Origin: Planctomycetota bacterium
GTDB taxonomy: Bacteria; Planctomycetota; UBA8108; JACQVS01
DNA: 64,000 bases
Assembly: GCA_028280485.1 (NCBI GenBank)
Contig: JANQLS010000101.1
Coordinates: 91,472 to 155,471 of the forward strand
Direction: 5' to 3'
The notes below the pieces were generated by a model that worked only from the letters and a program-made list of their open reading frames with translations, was not told the origin of the DNA and did not search any database. Numbering within the stretch: the first letter of the stretch is position 1; each line of letters begins with the position of its first letter. A program made the translations under genes and the position numbers. This document shows positions 43,073 to 52,234 of this stretch, in pieces.

Positions 43073-45643
43073 ATGAAAAGATGGTTGTTAGTTGGGCTCA
43101 TCGTTCTGATTCCTTTAAGTGGTTCGGCAGAAGAACTCTTATCGCCCGATCGTGGAGCCGCTGGTCTCGATCGCGCCCTTAAGCAACTTTCAACTACGGG
43201 TAGCGTTCTTCATATCGTGGCTCACCCCGATGATGAGGATGCCGGGACGCTCGCTTATCTTTCTCGAAAAGAAGGCGTACGAACCATGGTTTTCTCACTT
43301 ACCCGGGGAGAGGGAGGGGCGAACCTGATTTCCTCCCATTTCTTCGATGCTCTCGGAGTGCTGCGAACTCTTGAGTTCTTGAAAGCCTGCGAATATTACG
43401 GAGCAGAGCTCTTTTACGCTCGGGCGGTCGACTACGGTTATTCCAAGAACATCGATGAAGCCTTAAGAAAGTGGGGGGGCAAAGAGGAGTTACTTCGAGA
43501 TGCCGTGCGGGTGATTCGCCGCGAAAAGCCGACAGTTATTCTGTCGCGATTTTCTGGTACTCCCCGCGACGGCCACGGGCATCATCATCTCTCAGGGGTT
43601 ATTGCGATTGAGGCCTTTACTCAAGCAGCCGATCCCGCCAAATTTCCTGAACAAATTAAAGAGGGCTTAGCTCCCTGGCAAGCGAAGAAGCTCTATGTTC
43701 GACCCCGTCAACGAGAGGATTGGACGGTTGAGATCGACTCGGGAGAATTCAATCCATTGATTGGGGCCTCGTACTATCAAGTAGGCCGCTTTGGTTTTGG
43801 ATTCCATCGCTGCCAAGGATTTCTTTCGCATGAAGGGCGCGCAGGTTCACGAATAGCTCGATATAAACTTTTACAAACAAGTTTACCTAATTACCTACCC
43901 AAGCGGGAGACTTCTCTTTTCGATGGGCTCGGTACGAGCTACTTAGCACTCAGTGAAGATTTAGGATTAAAGAAATCACTGAGAGAAATCGATGATTTGA
44001 TCGAAAAAGAAATTCTCACCGCTTCTGATAACCGAAGGCCTGAAGCAGTCGTTCAGCCTTTAGTTCGAGGTTTGAAAAAACTTCGTCAAATTCAAAAGGA
44101 TCTTGCTTCAAAGCAACAAGAGGAAATTGGTTTTACAATTAGGAGGGCGATTCAAAACTTTGAATCTGCAATCATCAAAGCTCTTGGGATCCACTTCACA
44201 GCAAGAGTGACTGACCCGATCGAAGCGATCACTCCTGGAGCATCCTTTAATGCGCGATTGAGTTTAGTGCATCGCAGCACGGTTCCCATCAAACCCCTCG
44301 AGCTTCGGTTTCATACTCCAGAAGGTTGGCTTGTAACGGAGAAGGAAACTTTTGACTCTTCTTCTATGAAATATAACGAAGCACGATCATTGAGCGCCTC
44401 AGTTCAAGTTTCTGAAAATACTCCAATTACTCGATTTCACTACCAGCGTGATTCCGTTCACGACACCTTCTACACTACGAAAGATAAAGCGTCTCACACT
44501 TTGCCTTTTCCTCAGGAGCCGGCTTTCGGCCGCCTGCGATTCCTCGTCGACGGAGAGGAGGTCCGTTTAAAAGAGGTCCTTCGAGTGAAGATCAGCGATA
44601 TTCACTCTGGAACTCGATTTCCTCCACTGAGAGTCGTTCCCCCAATCAGTGTCACCGTAGGACGTGATTATGGTGTGCTGCCGACACCCGAATCTCATCA
44701 CTTTATTGGTGTAACTGTTCGGTCGCATCATTCTAAGCCCGTTTTTGGCACAGTTAGGCTTCACTTACCTAATAGTTGGGTATCAAGCACTCCCAGGAGC
44801 TCATTTCACCTGAGCTCTAAGGGCGAAGAATATACTTTTCCCTTTCATATAGCTCCAACTGAAGCTGTAAAGGCGGGTCAAGAAATAGAAGTCCACGCAA
44901 AAGCCAGTTTTGGAAAATTAGAGTGGAGCGAAGGTTTTGAGACGATATCGGCCAAAGATGTCCTGCGGTTCAATTTGTATAAGCCGGCTCGTCAACGATT
45001 GCGAATCGCTGATATTAAAATCGCAAAAGATTTAATCGTGGGATACTTGGAGGGGAGTGGGGATGAGGTTGCCCAGTCTTTGGGTGATATCAACATTGAT
45101 CCTATCATCCTCGAGAAAGACGACTTTAAGGATCTTAGTTCCTACGATGTGATCATCGTTGGGGTGCGTGCCTATGCGGTGCGCCCTGATATAAAGACCA
45201 TCAATCCTTATTTATTAGAGTACGTTAAAAATGGGGGGACGCTCGTCGTTCAGTACCAAACCCCCGAGTTCGATAAAAACTTCGGCCCTTACCCCTACAC
45301 GATGAATCGCCCCGAAGAAGTCAGTGAAGAAGATGCTCCAGTAAAAATACTAAAGCCAAAACATCCCATCTTTAACACGCCGAACAAAATCACGGCTAAA
45401 GACTTTGAGGGTTGGGTCGAGCAACGAGGGTCAAAGTTTTGGCGGACATGGGATTCACGTTACACGCCGTTATTAGAATCAAATGATAAAGGGCAAGATC
45501 CGCAGCGGGGGGGCATGCTCATCGCAGAGTACGGGAAGGGCTATTACATTTACTCGGCCTACTCTTGGTACCGGCAGTTGCCGCACGGAGTTCCAGGAGC
45601 CTATCGATTATTCGCCAACATGCTTTCATTGAAAAAGAAATGA
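43073..45643 (+). CDS. Exported PIG-L family deacetylase with ThuA-like C-terminal domain
   Basis: From ATG 43073 (GGAG six bases upstream) the 856-residue protein starts with a signal peptide (MKRWLLVGLIVLIPLSGSAE). A PIG-L (LmbE) zinc-dependent N-acyl deacetylase domain follows (about 45-270), with zinc/catalytic AHPDDE at 50-55 and a second His cluster RDGHGHHHLSG near 165. The middle (about 380-640) looks like beta-sandwich domains. The C-terminal 210 residues resemble a ThuA/glutamine-amidotransferase-like fold (YDVIIVGVRAYAV, YVKNGGTLVVQYQ, GKGYYIYSAYSWYRQLP). The substrate is unknown; amino-sugar glycans are typical of the family. No neighbours suggest a pathway. Confidence 0.86.
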   Translation: MKRWLLVGLIVLIPLSGSAEELLSPDRGAAGLDRALKQLSTTGSVLHIVAHPDDEDAGTLAYLSRKEGVRTMVFSLTRGEGGANLISSHFFDALGVLRTLEFLKACEYYGAELFYARAVDYGYSKNIDEALRKWGGKEELLRDAVRVIRREKPTVILSRFSGTPRDGHGHHHLSGVIAIEAFTQAADPAKFPEQIKEGLAPWQAKKLYVRPRQREDWTVEIDSGEFNPLIGASYYQVGRFGFGFHRCQGFLSHEGRAGSRIARYKLLQTSLPNYLPKRETSLFDGLGTSYLALSEDLGLKKSLREIDDLIEKEILTASDNRRPEAVVQPLVRGLKKLRQIQKDLASKQQEEIGFTIRRAIQNFESAIIKALGIHFTARVTDPIEAITPGASFNARLSLVHRSTVPIKPLELRFHTPEGWLVTEKETFDSSSMKYNEARSLSASVQVSENTPITRFHYQRDSVHDTFYTTKDKASHTLPFPQEPAFGRLRFLVDGEEVRLKEVLRVKISDIHSGTRFPPLRVVPPISVTVGRDYGVLPTPESHHFIGVTVRSHHSKPVFGTVRLHLPNSWVSSTPRSSFHLSSKGEEYTFPFHIAPTEAVKAGQEIEVHAKASFGKLEWSEGFETISAKDVLRFNLYKPARQRLRIADIKIAKDLIVGYLEGSGDEVAQSLGDINIDPIILEKDDFKDLSSYDVIIVGVRAYAVRPDIKTINPYLLEYVKNGGTLVVQYQTPEFDKNFGPYPYTMNRPEEVSEEDAPVKILKPKHPIFNTPNKITAKDFEGWVEQRGSKFWRTWDSRYTPLLESNDKGQDPQRGGMLIAEYGKGYYIYSAYSWYRQLPHGVPGAYRLFANMLSLKKK

Positions 45644-45702
45644 AAGCGAGATGCAGCGAATTATGGGAGGGAATTCTTAATCGGAGAGGATAGATGTTCG
45701 AC

Positions 45703-46161
45703 TCAAAGAACCTTCACACAATTGCTATCGATCTTCCCGACTCGGTTTTGGTGTCGCCCACCATCGAACTCGGTCTCAATCCAAATCTTTAGAAGCTCGA
45801 CGATCAGGTCGTGATCTTGAGTGCGTTCACCGAAACAAACCACATTTGAATCATTGTGTTCACGGCAAAGCTTGGCGATGTTTTTGTCGTAGGGAAGGAC
45901 GGCGCGAACGCCGTTGTATCGATTGGCTGCGATCGACATTCCCACACCGGATCCACAGGTTAAAATCCCACGATCCACTTCTTTTGACTGAACTTTCAGT
46001 GCAACTTCTTTGGCGTAATCGGGGTAGTCGACTGCATCTTTAGAATCGGGTCCGAGGTCGATCACCTCGTGCCCCCAATTTTCCAAGTGTTTTTTGAGTT
46101 TTGCTCTCAAGTCAAAGCCCGCATGATCGCTCGCCATCGCGATCTTGAGTGTCTTATTCAT
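45703..46161 (-). CDS. rpiB: Ribose-5-phosphate isomerase B
   Basis: RpiB interconverts ribose 5-phosphate and ribulose 5-phosphate in the pentose phosphate pathway. The 152-residue product starts MNKTLKIAMASDHAGFDLRA and has the family motifs DHAGFDLR, DYPDYA, GILTCGSGVGMSIAANR (active-site Cys near residue 69) and HNDSNVVCFGER. Length is typical. It lies nine bases after the Sua5-phosphatase fusion on the same strand, a neighbourhood matching ywlC-ywlE-ywlF of Bacillus. A galactose-6-phosphate isomerase subunit is unlikely given the motifs. Confidence 0.95.
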   Translation of the reverse strand: MNKTLKIAMASDHAGFDLRAKLKKHLENWGHEVIDLGPDSKDAVDYPDYAKEVALKVQSKEVDRGILTCGSGVGMSIAANRYNGVRAVLPYDKNIAKLCREHNDSNVVCFGERTQDHDLIVELLKIWIETEFDGGRHQNRVGKIDSNCVKVL

Positions 46162-46170
46162 GGTCGGGTT

Positions 46171-47232
46171 TTAAAAACCTTTAAGGATTCTTTGGATGGC
46201 TTCCTCAATCTCACCAGCGCATTCTCGGTATGTCGCAAGTGATCCTCCGATGGGATCAGAAATCCCAGTTTGTCCCAGTAAAGATACCTTATCCATCGAC
46301 TGAGGAAAGGCTTCTTTTATCAATTGGTAGTGAGATTCGCTGAGAGCGTAAATTTTATCCGCTTCGTCGATCAAATTTTCGGTGAGGGGACGGGAGCGGT
46401 GGGAGCTGAGTTGAGCTCCTTTTTCTTCGACGATGGTCTGGGCGTGCTCGCTCGCTTGGTTACCCCAGCCGGCGAAAACTCCGGCAGAGTGAATTACGTA
46501 TCCAAGTTCTTCAAGCTCTTCCGGAGGAAGATCGAGCTTTAGAGATAAGTTGTGTCGAAACAGAGATTCTGCCATGGGGCTTCGGCAGCTATTTCCGGTA
46601 CAGACGAAGAGGATGTTTTTTCCTGTCAGTAAGCGATGGATCATCTCCAGCGTGATGATGCCTTCTCGAATGATCCGGTATTGGTCGCCCTCGAAACGAA
46701 CGATCGTGCTGGCTTGTTGGAGGACTGTTGGGCCTCCCGCGGTCAGGATGGCGTCGATCTCACCTTCGAAAATGTCGAGAACGGTCTCCGCGTCATTGGC
46801 GGGATCGTCTCCGTGTTTATTGGCGCTCGAAGCGGCAACGGGAACCCCTGCCTCTCGCAGAAAATCACGACAGACGTCATGAGAAGGGACTCTGAGCCCG
46901 ACACTCTCTTGCTCAGAAACCTCTAAAATCAAGGTCAGAGGACCTGGCCAGTAACGTTCCATGATCTTTTGAGCTTGCGGTGGAACGCGAGGGACCAGGG
47001 CCGCGGCGGATTCGGGATCAGGGAGATGGAGAGTAAAGGGTTGGTTTTCGCTTCTCCCCTTAAGCTGCGAGAGCCTTTTCATGGCTTCTGGGTCTTGAGC
47101 GTTGACCCCCAAGCCGTAGACTGTTTCAGTGGGGAAGGCTACGATCCCTCCTTCACGGATGATTTCTGCCGCTCGCTGGAGGGGCTCTTTCCGAGAAGCT
47201 TCTGTTTCGAGGGTTAAAAGTAACGTTTCCAC
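46171..47232 (-). CDS. Fusion of Sua5/YrdC (TsaC) with a low-molecular-weight protein phosphatase
   Basis: A 353-residue two-domain protein. Residues about 1-200 are a Sua5/YrdC domain making threonylcarbamoyl-AMP for tRNA t6A (GGIVAFPTETVYGLG, WPGPLTLIL, VPVAASSANKHGD). Residues about 205-353 are a low-molecular-weight phosphatase with P-loop CTGNSCRS (nucleophile Cys211) and SDPIGG with the general-acid Asp near 334. The loop resembles arginine phosphatase YwlE (CTGNTCRS) more than tyrosine phosphatases. In Bacillus these are separate adjacent genes followed by rpiB, the order seen here. It starts at GTG 47232 with AGGAGA 15 bases upstream. Confidence 0.9.
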   Translation of the reverse strand: METLLLTLETEASRKEPLQRAAEIIREGGIVAFPTETVYGLGVNAQDPEAMKRLSQLKGRSENQPFTLHLPDPESAAALVPRVPPQAQKIMERYWPGPLTLILEVSEQESVGLRVPSHDVCRDFLREAGVPVAASSANKHGDDPANDAETVLDIFEGEIDAILTAGGPTVLQQASTIVRFEGDQYRIIREGIITLEMIHRLLTGKNILFVCTGNSCRSPMAESLFRHNLSLKLDLPPEELEELGYVIHSAGVFAGWGNQASEHAQTIVEEKGAQLSSHRSRPLTENLIDEADKIYALSESHYQLIKEAFPQSMDKVSLLGQTGISDPIGGSLATYRECAGEIEEAIQRILKGF

Positions 47233-47897
47233 AGCTAAAATCAGCTCTCCTAAATTGTTTGACCGTTCAGCTCATGGGGACCTTCGAAGAAAATGTCCCC
47301 TGAGTTGAGCACAGTAATATGAAATCTAAGTTATGAATTCAAGGCGTTGAGCCCACAATACTGAATCTGAGGGACAGTATACTGCCAATCAGCAGGCCGA
47401 ATACCAGCCTGATCACTCTGTTCTCTGCCTATTCTTTATTATGTCCCAGTTTGGGGAATTTTGGGGCACGCCCCGCTAAAACCTTCGAATTTAAAGTACC
47501 GATTCTGCCTGAACCCCTTCAGAAATGAAACCCAATTAACGTATCTCTTTATTATCGTTGTTTTTTTAGCGATTATCGGTCCGTTGACCCGCCCCGCGAC
47601 CCGCGTATAATGCCCGATTGTGTCGTTTCTCCCTAAGATGGATAATCAGCTCTCTGGATGAAGCCGAATAAGGTTTTTAGAGGGAGTTTCTGTCGAGTGA
47701 GGAATGACCTTAGATTTAGAGATCCGTTTACATTTTTGAGCTTCGCCCTTATGGATGCCTCTTTCAGCCCCTTTCATTAGCGCGAACTTTTCTGAAGATG
47801 TTATACCGTTCGTTTAAGGATGGGATTTCATCCTCAATACCCAAGAAATAATTGTGGCAAAGAAGACTTTTAAGTCTCACTGCCCAGTGGAGGACGA
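47233..47897. other. Divergent 665-base gap with promoter and long leader
   Basis: No protein frame is credible in this gap between the Sua5 fusion (minus) and the PfkB kinase (plus). It contains the promoter at 47584-47611 and a 286-base leader to the kinase start. No terminator-like hairpin with a T-tract is seen. Confidence 0.5.
47584..47611 (+). promoter_or_regulatory. Sigma-70-type promoter candidate upstream of the PfkB kinase
   Basis: TTGACC (47584-47589), 16-base GC-rich spacer, TATAAT (47606-47611), an excellent consensus match standing out from its surroundings. It would drive the kinase and perhaps alaS, leaving a leader of about 280 bases. Confidence 0.7.
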
Positions 47898-48800
47898 ATG
47901 TCACTGCTCGTCGTTGGATCGATTGCATTCGATAGCATCAAAACCCCAGATACCTCCATCGAGGACACTCTGGGAGGTTCCTCGGTCTATTTTTGCCTTG
48001 CTGCCGGATTCTTTGCCCCAGTTCGTTTGGTTGGAGTCGTCGGTGAAGATTTTCCTAAGGAGCATATTCGTATGCTCGAAGAGCGGGGAATCGATGCTTC
48101 CGGTTTGGAAGTCGTCGAGGGAGGAGAGACCTTCCGTTGGTCGGGGGAATACTTTGAGAACATGAATAAGCGTGAGACCCTCTCGGTTTCCCTCAATGTG
48201 CTCGAAGATTTTGAGCCGAAGATTCCCGATAATTTTCGGGATTCAGAATTCGTCTTCTTAGCGAACGCCGCACCGAGTACTCAACTGAGCGTTCTCGATC
48301 AAGTGGAGAATCCCAAGTTCGTCATGGCTGACACGATGGATCTTTGGATTCAAACCCAACAGGCTGACCTCAAAGATCTCTTCAAGAAAATTGACGGCGT
48401 CGTCATCAACGATGACGAAGCACTCCTCTTGACGGATACTCGTAACATTATCGAGGCAGGAAAACGCATTCTCGATATGGGGCCCCATAGGGTTGTTGTT
48501 AAAAAAGGTGAGCACGGCGCCCTCCTTTTCACTCATGAAAAGGTTATCCCCTTACCCGCGTATCCTCTCCACGATGTGAGAGATCCTACGGGGGCCGGAG
48601 ATTCTTTCGCCGGTGGATTGATGGGAACCTTGGCTCGCGCAGGTGAAGCTGAAGAAGGAAACTTCAAAGGCGCCTTAGCGAATGCCGTGGTTGTTTCTTC
48701 TTATTGTTGTGAAGACTTTGGAGTCACTCGCTTACAGCGAACAACCAGTGCCGATATCAGTCGGCGATTCGAAGATTATAAAGGTCTACTCACGATCTGA
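47898..48800 (+). CDS. PfkB-family carbohydrate or nucleoside kinase
   Basis: A 300-residue PfkB (ribokinase-type) kinase that phosphorylates a sugar or nucleoside with ATP. Starts MSLLVVGSIAFDSIKTPDTS with GGAGG six bases before the ATG. Family motifs: GGSSVYFCLAAG (near residue 27, substrate side) and DPTGAGDSFAGG near 229 with the catalytic Asp. The specific substrate is not evident; adenosine, fructose or ribose kinases all belong here. It lies 78 bases upstream of alaS on the same strand. Length and motifs are complete, so it should be active. Confidence 0.88.
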   Translation: MSLLVVGSIAFDSIKTPDTSIEDTLGGSSVYFCLAAGFFAPVRLVGVVGEDFPKEHIRMLEERGIDASGLEVVEGGETFRWSGEYFENMNKRETLSVSLNVLEDFEPKIPDNFRDSEFVFLANAAPSTQLSVLDQVENPKFVMADTMDLWIQTQQADLKDLFKKIDGVVINDDEALLLTDTRNIIEAGKRILDMGPHRVVVKKGEHGALLFTHEKVIPLPAYPLHDVRDPTGAGDSFAGGLMGTLARAGEAEEGNFKGALANAVVVSSYCCEDFGVTRLQRTTSADISRRFEDYKGLLTI

Positions 48801-48878
48801 TTCATCCAACAGTGAGAACTCGTACTTTACTTCATTTTCTCGGTAAACAACCCCAGTCGATAAAAACGATTTTTGATC

Positions 48879-51497
48879 ATGAAAACGCATGAAATCCGAA
48901 GCACTTTTTTAGATTACTTCAAAAAGAGGGAACATCTCATTTTGCCCTCGAGCTCGGTCGTGCCTCATGGTGATCCCACCTTGTTGTTTACCAATGCGGG
49001 AATGAACCAGTTTAAGGATTACTTCACCCAAAAGAAAAAACCTGAGGCTCCCCGGGCGTCGACGGTTCAAAAATGTATTCGAGCTGGAGGGAAACACAAT
49101 GACCTCGATAATGTCGGGTACACCGCGCGCCACTTAACTTTCTTCGAGATGCTCGGCAATTTTTCTTTCGGAGACTACTTTAAAGAAGACGCCATCAAGT
49201 TTGGTTGGGAACTCTTAGTCGATGGGTTCGGATTGAATCCTGACGACCTTTGGATCACCGTCTACAAAGACGATGACGAAGCTCGCGAGATTTGGATCGA
49301 CCATATCGGCGTGCGTCCCGAACGTGTCGTCGGTTTAGGCGAGAAGGATAATTATTGGAGCATGGGGGATGTCGGTCCCTGCGGGCCTTGTTCTGAAATT
49401 CATCTCGACCGAGGACCCGAGCACGATGATGGTTCCGGATTGCCGATCGGAGAAAATGAATCCGATCGCTACTTCGAAATCTGGAATCTCGTCTTTATGC
49501 AATACGATCAACAGCCTGGGGGTAAAAAAGTTCCTTTAGCTAAACCTTGTATCGATACCGGAATGGGAGTCGAACGATTAGCGATGGTTCTTCAGGGCGT
49601 CGACAGTGTCTTCGAGACCGATGTCCTTCGAGCACTCACTTCAAAAATCTCTGATATCACGGGGAAGGCCTACGACAGTTCCTCATCCGAGTGTACTCCT
49701 CACCGCGTGATCGCTGATCACATTCGATCCTTGGTCTTCGCATTCGCGGATGGAGCCGAACCCTCGAATGAAGGGGGAGGTTACGTTCTTCGAAGAATCT
49801 TACGTCGAGCTGCTCGTTACGGACGAAAGTTACAGACGAGTGATGAACCTCTTCTTTGTCAGTTGGTCGATACGGTGATGAAGGAGATGGGGGAAGCTTA
49901 CCCTGAAATTCTCGATCGGCGAAGTTACATCGAAAATGTGATTCAAAATGAGGAAGAGCGCTTCGGTAAGACCCTCGATAAAGGGATTCATCTCTTTGAA
50001 GGCTTAGCTAACAAACTGGAAGAATCGGGGACGGATACCGTATCGGGAAAAGATGCTTTCGAGCTTTATGACACCTACGGTTTTCCCTTCGACCTCACTC
50101 AACAGATGGCGCAAGAGCGGGGATTGAGTGTCGATGAAAAAGGCTTCGAAGAAAACTTAGAGCAAGCTAAACAAATTTCTCGGGAAGGTTCTCAGTTCAG
50201 CGTGCACGCTGGAGCGGATGATGGCTTGGGCTTAGAGCTCTCCAAATTTCCTGAAACGACTTTCCTTGGCTATGACTCGAGTGTGAGTGAAGCCGAAATT
50301 ATTGGGCTCGCCTCCCAAGATGATTCATTCTTCATCGTTTTAGATCAATCTCCATTCTACGCTGAGAGTGGAGGTCAAGTTGGCGATGTGGGAACTTTGG
50401 CGGGGGAAGGATTTGTTCTCGCTGTCGAAGATACCAAAAAAGATCAAAACCGGTGGATCCACCGCGCTCGCTTAGTTGAAGGGGATGCGGGTTCCATCGT
50501 TCAGGGGGCCGTTGTCGAGGCCGTGATCGACGGTGCGCGACGGGAAGCCATCGAACGGAATCACACCGCGACTCACCTCCTTCACGCTGCGTTGAGAGAG
50601 ATCGTAGGAGATCACGTGCATCAGAAGGGATCCTTGGTCGAAGCCGCTCGACTACGCTTCGATGTGACTCACTTCAGTGGGATTACCTTAGAAGAGCGAC
50701 AAAAAGCCGAAGAGTTAGTTCTTCGAGAGATCGCTAATAACACACCCGTCGAGACCTTTGAAACCGATTACGACGATGCCATCAAAAAAGGTGCGATGGC
50801 GCTCTTTGGTGAAAAATACGGGGATGTCGTTCGCGTCGTCAAAATCGGAGATTTTTCTACAGAGCTCTGTGGGGGAACTCACGTCGCTCGAACGGGAGAC
50901 ATCGGTCCCTTCGTGATCACTCAAGAGGGTTCCGTTTCCTCCGGAGTGAGGCGTCTGGAAGGTATTACCGAGATCGAAGCGAGTCGCTATCACCATCAAC
51001 AATCTCGCATGATTGACGAGATCGCCCAATTGTTGAGAGCTCCGGTTGACCAAATCCCGCAACGCATCCAAAAGCTTCAAGACGAAAATCGAAAGCTTCG
51101 CAGCGGGCAGGGGAAGAAAAAAGCTGCCGTATCTTCAGACCTCAATGTCGAGACCAAGGTCTTGGGAGAAGGAGACAACGCTATCTCTTGCCATGGTGCA
51201 GTGATCAAGGAGGGAGGGCGCGCTCAGGCTTTGGCTCTCTACGATCAATTGAAGTCGAAGAATAAACGCGGGATCTTTATATTGCTGGCTCCCGAAGGGA
51301 AAAAACTCGCAGCCATCGTCGCGGTGTCTCCTCCGTTGGTGAAAGAAGGGTGGAGTGCCAAAGATATCTTCGAGTCCGGCAAGGAACCCATCGAAGGGCG
51401 GGGCGGGGGAAGGCCTGAAATGGTTCAAGGAGGCGGTGGCCGTCCGGAAGGGGCGGATGACGCCTTGAAGGCGATGTGGGCGTTTTTGGATAAATAG
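48879..51497 (+). CDS. alaS: Alanyl-tRNA synthetase
   Basis: AlaRS charges tRNA-Ala and edits mischarged serine and glycine. From ATG 48879 the 872-residue protein begins MKTHEIRSTFLDYFKKREHL, the family start. The class II core has FTNAGMNQFKDYF, RVVGLGEKDNYWSMGDVGPCGPCSEIH and the tRNA-binding RRILRRAARYG. The editing site shows zinc ligands HTATHLLH (about 562-569) and CGGTH (about 664-668). The C-Ala domain ends GRPEMVQGGGGRPEGA. Length matches bacterial AlaRS. No SD is visible, so translation may depend on the leader. A paired REP element begins twelve bases after the stop. Confidence 0.97.
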   Translation: MKTHEIRSTFLDYFKKREHLILPSSSVVPHGDPTLLFTNAGMNQFKDYFTQKKKPEAPRASTVQKCIRAGGKHNDLDNVGYTARHLTFFEMLGNFSFGDYFKEDAIKFGWELLVDGFGLNPDDLWITVYKDDDEAREIWIDHIGVRPERVVGLGEKDNYWSMGDVGPCGPCSEIHLDRGPEHDDGSGLPIGENESDRYFEIWNLVFMQYDQQPGGKKVPLAKPCIDTGMGVERLAMVLQGVDSVFETDVLRALTSKISDITGKAYDSSSSECTPHRVIADHIRSLVFAFADGAEPSNEGGGYVLRRILRRAARYGRKLQTSDEPLLCQLVDTVMKEMGEAYPEILDRRSYIENVIQNEEERFGKTLDKGIHLFEGLANKLEESGTDTVSGKDAFELYDTYGFPFDLTQQMAQERGLSVDEKGFEENLEQAKQISREGSQFSVHAGADDGLGLELSKFPETTFLGYDSSVSEAEIIGLASQDDSFFIVLDQSPFYAESGGQVGDVGTLAGEGFVLAVEDTKKDQNRWIHRARLVEGDAGSIVQGAVVEAVIDGARREAIERNHTATHLLHAALREIVGDHVHQKGSLVEAARLRFDVTHFSGITLEERQKAEELVLREIANNTPVETFETDYDDAIKKGAMALFGEKYGDVVRVVKIGDFSTELCGGTHVARTGDIGPFVITQEGSVSSGVRRLEGITEIEASRYHHQQSRMIDEIAQLLRAPVDQIPQRIQKLQDENRKLRSGQGKKKAAVSSDLNVETKVLGEGDNAISCHGAVIKEGGRAQALALYDQLKSKNKRGIFILLAPEGKKLAAIVAVSPPLVKEGWSAKDIFESGKEPIEGRGGGRPEMVQGGGGRPEGADDALKAMWAFLDK

Positions 51498-51508
51498 TGA
51501 CATTCAAC

Positions 51509-51654
51509 TAGCCCGGAGCGTAAGCGACGGGAAATGATAGAGCGGAAACCCCGATCTTCAACTGGTGAATCCTCAATTCCAAACCTATCGTGAAGGGGAT
51601 GGTCATTAACGAACTTCTACAAGAACACTCTCCCGTCGCTTACGCTCCGGGCTA
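51509..51654. repeat. Paired REP-like palindrome element (family B), about 146 bases
   Basis: TAGCCCGGAGCGTAAGCGAC starts the left arm (51509-51532) and its reverse complement the right arm (51631-51654) around a spacer of about 98 bases. The arms are the same as at 15689-15830 but the spacers differ, so it is the palindromes that recur. Confidence 0.8.
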
Positions 51655-51710
51655 ATTAATTCCCTTCTAGACCATTGAATTGATTAGAATTTGGCCAATA
51701 AAGGTATTGA

Positions 51711-51735
51711 GCCAAACTTTCACAAGTTCGGCTAC
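51711..51735 (-). repeat. 25-base palindromic repeat, GCCGAACTT family, reverse copy
   Basis: The reverse complement differs from 42504-42528 by a single base in the loop. It lies between the REP pair and the rpmF promoter. Confidence 0.65.
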
Positions 51736-51848
51736 AAAATCCCACTTTTCCTGCTGATGGCTCCCTTTGCGGGGAAATATTCTCAAATTCCTCGCTCGTT
51801 TTGCCTTAAGTCATTAATTCTTATCGGTTTGTGCTAATTAAGTTTGCC

Positions 51849-51878
51849 TTGACAGGTGGGCGGAACCGTTATTAGAAT
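51849..51878 (+). promoter_or_regulatory. Sigma-70-type promoter candidate for the rpmF-plsX-fab operon
   Basis: TTGACA (51849-51854), 18-base spacer, TAGAAT (51873-51878), about 170 bases before rpmF. The leader overlaps two frames with no protein-like features. Confidence 0.6.
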
Positions 51879-52050
51879 CTTACCCTTTGTATTCGCTCGC
51901 CCTCCATCGGGAAGGGCCCTCCAAAAAACAACCGTGGAGGCAAGGAAGACTTTCTGGTTCAACGATTTGTCGTTGTTCTCAGTCTTCAGAAGCGAAACGT
52001 TATTTCAATGTCACCCATCCAACGAAGCTGGAGCTTCGAGTAGGTGAAAC

Positions 52051-52233
52051 ATGGCTGTACCCAAGAGAAAAATTTCAAAATCACGTAAGGGCATGCGTCG
52101 CTCACACCTTGCACTTAAAGAAACTCAACTGGTTGAGTGCTTGAAGTGTAAGTCACCTGTACTTCCTCACGCGATCTGTTCGGTTTGCGGACACTACCGA
52201 GGAAAGCCCGTCATCACTGTCGAGGATTTCTAA
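52051..52233 (+). CDS. rpmF: Ribosomal protein bL32
   Basis: A 60-residue protein starting MAVPKRKISKSRKGMRRSH, the L32 signature, with a zinc ribbon made of C-L-K-C (near residue 31) and C-S-V-C (near 44). bL32 belongs to the large ribosomal subunit. It lies one base upstream of the plsX start, the rpmF-plsX-fab arrangement found in many bacteria that ties membrane lipid synthesis to translation capacity. The Cys-containing zinc form is present. No YceD-type protein precedes it here. Confidence 0.96.
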   Translation: MAVPKRKISKSRKGMRRSHLALKETQLVECLKCKSPVLPHAICSVCGHYRGKPVITVEDF

Positions 52234-52234
52234 T

